Shown piece by piece: positions 26,803 through 29,527 of a stretch of 29,527 bases of DNA. Below the pieces are notes generated by a model, which saw only the letters and a list, made by a program, of their open reading frames with translations, made no database searches and was not told the origin of the DNA. Source of the stretch: Oscillospiraceae bacterium (GTDB lineage Bacteria; Bacillota_A; Clostridia; Oscillospirales; Oscillospiraceae); assembly GCA_017455225.1 (NCBI GenBank), contig JAFTBL010000166.1, forward strand, positions 1 to 29,527. The letters run 5' to 3'. Position 1 is the first letter of the stretch, and the number at the start of each line of letters is the position of its first letter. A program made the position numbers and the translations under genes.

Positions 26803-28113
26803 ATGAAGCGCGGTGTCAGGCAGATCCTGCCGGTGCTGGCGGCGGCGCTGCTGGCGGTACTGCTGAGCGGCTGCACCTTCAACACCACGCCGGAGAGTCT
26901 TTTCACGCTGCCCCAGCTGCCCATCGAATACACCGACCTCTCCCGTCAGATCAACGAGCTGATCGCCGACGGTTACGAGTACGCCTCCCCCTCCAGCGGG
27001 CGCAACATCCAGTCTGTGCAGATGGTGGATCTGGACGGCGACGGCGACGAGGAGGCAGTGGCCTTCTTCCGCCGCACCAGCGACGATAAGCCCCTGAAGA
27101 TCATCGTGTTCCGCGCCAGAGACGACACCTACGACCGCCTTTGCACCATCGAGAGCAGCGGCACGTCGGTGGACAGCGTATACTACCGCGACTTCAACGG
27201 CGACGGCCGGCTGGAGCTGGTGGTGGGCTGGCGCATCAGCTCCGACGTGCAGACCGTGGCGGTATACACGGTGCAGGAGCAGCCGGCGGTGCTGCTGCAA
27301 AGCGGCTATGTGCGCTACAGCATCGAGGAGCTGGACGGCGACGGCATCCCCAGCCTGCTGCTGTTCCGGGCGGACGAGGGAGGCGGGAGCCTTGCCGAGT
27401 TCTACAGCTGGCGTGATGAGAGCCTGACGATCTCCTATACGGCGCGTCTGTCCGGCACCATGGCGGAGCTGGCACAGGGCAGCGTGGTGTCCGGCAAGGT
27501 GGACGCGGATACCCCTGCGGTATTCGTTACCGCGGTGGACGAGGAAAACATGGCGGTGACGGACGTGCTGATCTACCGGGAGGGCAGCGGCCTTATCAAT
27601 CTGGCCATGGATCGCTGGACCGGCAGCTCGGCGCTGGCGTTTCCCTACGTACATCTGCGCCCGCAGGATATCAACGACGACGGCGTGACGGAGATCCCGT
27701 CTCCCGCCGCGGTGGAGGATCCGGCCAGCGGATTGGTCGATTGGCTGCAGCTGGACGAGTACGGCGACGCAGAGGTGATCGCCTGCACGTATCACAGTCC
27801 CTCCGGCGGTTGGTATTTCACCCTGCCCACGGACTGGCAGGAGCGAGTGAGCGTAACGACCAACGAGTTCAGCGCCAACGAGCTGCAGACGACCCTGCAG
27901 GTGGACAGCGACCCGGTGGCGGCGATCTACACGCTGACGGGCGAAAACAGAGAGAACCGCGCCATGCGCGGCAACCGGGTGGTGCTGCGGCGCCAGACGG
28001 CCACCGTGTTCGCTGGGGAGATCTTGGCAAAGGGCACGGAGTGGGAGCTGACGGAGGAATTCCTGCGGCAGAACTTCCATCTGGTGGTGCAGCAGTGGAC
28101 GAGTTTAACGTGA
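26803..28113 (+). CDS. Lipoprotein with FG-GAP/VCBS-like calcium loops (436 aa)
   Basis: The N-terminus MKRGVRQILPVLAAALLAVL with lipobox LLSGC (Cys24) is a lipoprotein signal, so the mature protein should be anchored on the outer face of the membrane. Four DxDxDG-type loops are spaced through the chain: DLDGDGDE (76-83), DFNGDGRLE (130-138), ELDGDGIPS (176-184) and DINDDGVTE (289-297). Each is followed by a hydrophobic strand (for example AVAFFRR and LVVGWRI), as in FG-GAP/VCBS beta-propeller-like repeats that bind calcium. The C-terminal 100 residues, with SGGWYFTLPTDWQERV, form a separate unassigned domain. It is the first gene of an operon; the response regulator starts 16 bases after its stop. 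A role as a sensory accessory or ligand-binding partner of the two-component system is inference from position only. Confidence 0.88.
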   Translation: MKRGVRQILPVLAAALLAVLLSGCTFNTTPESLFTLPQLPIEYTDLSRQINELIADGYEYASPSSGRNIQSVQMVDLDGDGDEEAVAFFRRTSDDKPLKIIVFRARDDTYDRLCTIESSGTSVDSVYYRDFNGDGRLELVVGWRISSDVQTVAVYTVQEQPAVLLQSGYVRYSIEELDGDGIPSLLLFRADEGGGSLAEFYSWRDESLTISYTARLSGTMAELAQGSVVSGKVDADTPAVFVTAVDEENMAVTDVLIYREGSGLINLAMDRWTGSSALAFPYVHLRPQDINDDGVTEIPSPAAVEDPASGLVDWLQLDEYGDAEVIACTYHSPSGGWYFTLPTDWQERVSVTTNEFSANELQTTLQVDSDPVAAIYTLTGENRENRAMRGNRVVLRRQTATVFAGEILAKGTEWELTEEFLRQNFHLVVQQWTSLT

Positions 28114-28129
28114 CGGGAGGAGAGCGATC

Positions 28130-28816
28130 ATGAAAAAGGTACTGGTACTGGAGGACGAGGCCAATATCCGCAGCTTCATTGTCATCAATCTCCAGCGCGC
28201 CGGCTATGAGGTCGTGGAGGCGGAGACGGGCGAGGAGGCTCTGGAAAAGCTGCAGCAGCACCGGGACGTCCGGGTGGCGCTGCTGGATATCATGCTGCCG
28301 GGCATCGACGGCTTTGAGGTCTGCCGCCGGATCCGGGCTGGCAATCCGCACATCGGCATCATCATGCTCACCGCCCGCTCGCAGGAGATGGACAAGGTGA
28401 CCGGCCTGATGACCGGCGCCGACGACTACGTGACAAAGCCCTTTTCCCCCGCGGAGCTGACCGCCCGCGTGGACGCGCTGATGCGGCGCAGCAGCACCGC
28501 GCCGGAGCTGCACGTGGGTGAGATCGATCAGCCGCCGTTCCTGCTGAATACCCGCAACCGCACGCTGGAAAAGAACGGCAGCCGCATCAAGCTGACGCAG
28601 GTGGAATACGCCATCATGAAGATGTTCATGGAAAACCCCGGCAAGGCTCTCTCCCGTGAGGAGATCCTGGACACCGTGTGGGGCCGGGACTATTTCGGCG
28701 AGCTGAAGATCGTGGACGTGAACATCCGCCGCCTACGGCTGAAGATCGAGGACAATCCCACCAACCCCACCTACATCACCACGGTGTGGGGCTTCGGCTA
28801 TAAGTGGGGCTTCTGA
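28130..28816 (+). CDS. OmpR/PhoB-family response regulator (228 aa)
   Basis: The receiver domain (residues 1-120) has the acidic pocket E8-D9-E10, phosphoacceptor D53 (ALLDIMLPGIDGFEVC), switch T81 and conserved K103 (YVTKPFSPAEL). The DNA-binding winged helix (about 150-228) has LTQVEYAIMKMFMENPGKAL, the recognition region VDVNIRRLRLKIE and the wing TTVWGFGYKW. Length and layout are those of a full OmpR/PhoB regulator. GGAGG lies nine bases before the ATG. It should be phosphorylated by the histidine kinase encoded 38 bases downstream and control transcription, possibly of its own operon. The target genes cannot be read from the window. Confidence 0.96.
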   Translation: MKKVLVLEDEANIRSFIVINLQRAGYEVVEAETGEEALEKLQQHRDVRVALLDIMLPGIDGFEVCRRIRAGNPHIGIIMLTARSQEMDKVTGLMTGADDYVTKPFSPAELTARVDALMRRSSTAPELHVGEIDQPPFLLNTRNRTLEKNGSRIKLTQVEYAIMKMFMENPGKALSREEILDTVWGRDYFGELKIVDVNIRRLRLKIEDNPTNPTYITTVWGFGYKWGF

Positions 28817-28854
28817 GCTGCCCACAGGATCCTGACAGAAAGGAGGACGCGCCC

Positions 28855-29527
28855 ATGGCGAAAAGACGCCCCATCGTGCGGGGCCTGCGCAAGCGGTGGC
28901 TGCTCAACAGCCTCGGCCCGGTCATCACCATCATGGTGCTGCTGGCCGCGGTGGCGGCAGGCGCCGTGGACAACAACTATTACGGCGGCGCGCGTTCCTC
29001 TCTGGAGGCCAAGGCCAAGGCCGGCGCCGATTATTTCAACACCTACACCATGAGCAGCTACGGCGAGTATTACCGCACCGCGTCGCTGTACGTGGCCAGC
29101 TTTGACGACAGCGACGTCATCGAGCTGCAGTTTTTGAACACCAACGGCCGCACGGAGGTGTCTACCCGGGGCTTCACGGCGGGCGCCGCGCCCCACCCGC
29201 CGGAGATCGGCCGTGCCATCGAAACGGGGCAGGTGTCGTCCTACCGGGGCGACGACCCTGCCACGGGGGAGCACATCATGGCAGTGAGCAGTCCGCTGGT
29301 GTTCAACGGTACTGTGGTGGGCGTGATGCGCTACGTCACCTCTACCCGGCAGATTGACCGGCAGGCCACGCTGACAGTGCTGGTATTGCTGGCGGCGATC
29401 CTGGGTGTGCTGTTGCTGGTGGCGGTCACCAGTTTGCTGTTCATCAACAACGTGGTGGAGCCGGTGGCGGAGGTCAGCGAGGCCGCCAAGCGCATTTCCG
29501 GCGGCAGCTACGGCGTGCAGATCCCCA
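28855..29527 (+). CDS. Sensor histidine kinase, N-terminal 224 residues (cut by window edge)
   Basis: AGGAGG (28841-28846) lies eight bases before the ATG at 28855, and the frame is open to the window end. A basic N-terminus (RGLRKRW) leads into transmembrane helix 1 (about 16-38). An extracytoplasmic sensor domain of about 130 residues (39-169) follows, with Cache/PAS-like spacing but no motif I can name. Transmembrane helix 2 spans about 170-199 (TLTVLVLLAAILGVLLLVAV), and a HAMP linker starts at about 200 (VVEPVAEVSEAAKRISGG). The kinase core (His box, N and G boxes) lies outside the window, so kinase identity rests on the HAMP layout and on pairing with the adjacent response regulator. 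Confidence 0.88.
   Translation, partial: MAKRRPIVRGLRKRWLLNSLGPVITIMVLLAAVAAGAVDNNYYGGARSSLEAKAKAGADYFNTYTMSSYGEYYRTASLYVASFDDSDVIELQFLNTNGRTEVSTRGFTAGAAPHPPEIGRAIETGQVSSYRGDDPATGEHIMAVSSPLVFNGTVVGVMRYVTSTRQIDRQATLTVLVLLAAILGVLLLVAVTSLLFINNVVEPVAEVSEAAKRISGGSYGVQIP

Noticed and set aside
26728..28080. Minus-strand open frame opposite the lipoprotein gene
   Set aside because: It is antisense to a gene with signal peptide, lipobox and repeat motifs; its product is His/Arg/Val-rich without domains.
1..29527. CRISPR arrays, insertion sequences, transposases, phage genes or attachment sites
   Set aside because: No regularly spaced short repeats, terminal inverted repeats, transposase/integrase frames or duplicated tRNA 3' ends were seen.

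Overview
The window is GC-rich (by eye about 60%) and uses strong AGGAGG-type ribosome binding sites and sigma-A-like promoters. Its RF2 resembles that of Bacillus. It also carries a dockerin protein, a lipoprotein with a clean lipobox, and an OmpR-type two-component system. Together these point to a high-GC gut-type Clostridia member (Bacillota, probably Oscillospirales/Oscillospiraceae). The genus is not resolved.

Layout. (1) 1-764, minus strand: the first 254 codons of peptide chain release factor 2 (prfB), cut by the window edge just after the GGQ motif. (2) 765-1017: a divergent intergenic region with a perfect-spacing promoter for prfB and an extended -10 promoter for the next gene. (3) 1018-26397, plus strand: one uninterrupted gene for an 8459-residue secreted protein, about 86% of the window. 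(4) 26398-26802: the giant gene's terminator, a bidirectional terminator, a tRNA-Leu(CAA) on the minus strand with its promoter, and a divergent promoter for the next operon. (5) 26803-29527: a plus-strand operon of a calcium-loop (FG-GAP-like) lipoprotein, an OmpR/PhoB response regulator, and the start of a sensor histidine kinase that runs off the window.

The giant protein is the main object of interest. In order, I read: a Sec signal peptide; an acidic Pro/Glu linker; a Tyr-rich block of chitobiase-C-terminal-like (CHB_HEX_C) repeats; a ladder of alternating Ig-like and fibronectin III domains; two successive copies of a supermodule of at least 1,060 residues (CARDB-like, PKD, four CARDB, Ig-like domains, carboxypeptidase-regulatory-like domain, further beta modules); a segment of about 770 residues that is almost purely alpha-helical; more beta domains with two carboxypeptidase-regulatory/Cna-B-like repeats; and a C-terminal type-I-like dockerin with two Ca-binding loops. 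I see no catalytic domain, LPXTG signal, SLH domain or cohesin. The best reading is a secreted giant adhesin- or stalk-like protein held on a partner cohesin through its dockerin. Its ligand and the role of the helical body are unknown.

The downstream lipoprotein-RR-HK operon looks like an envelope-sensing unit. Nothing in the sequence ties it to the giant protein beyond adjacency, and a tRNA gene and two terminators separate them.
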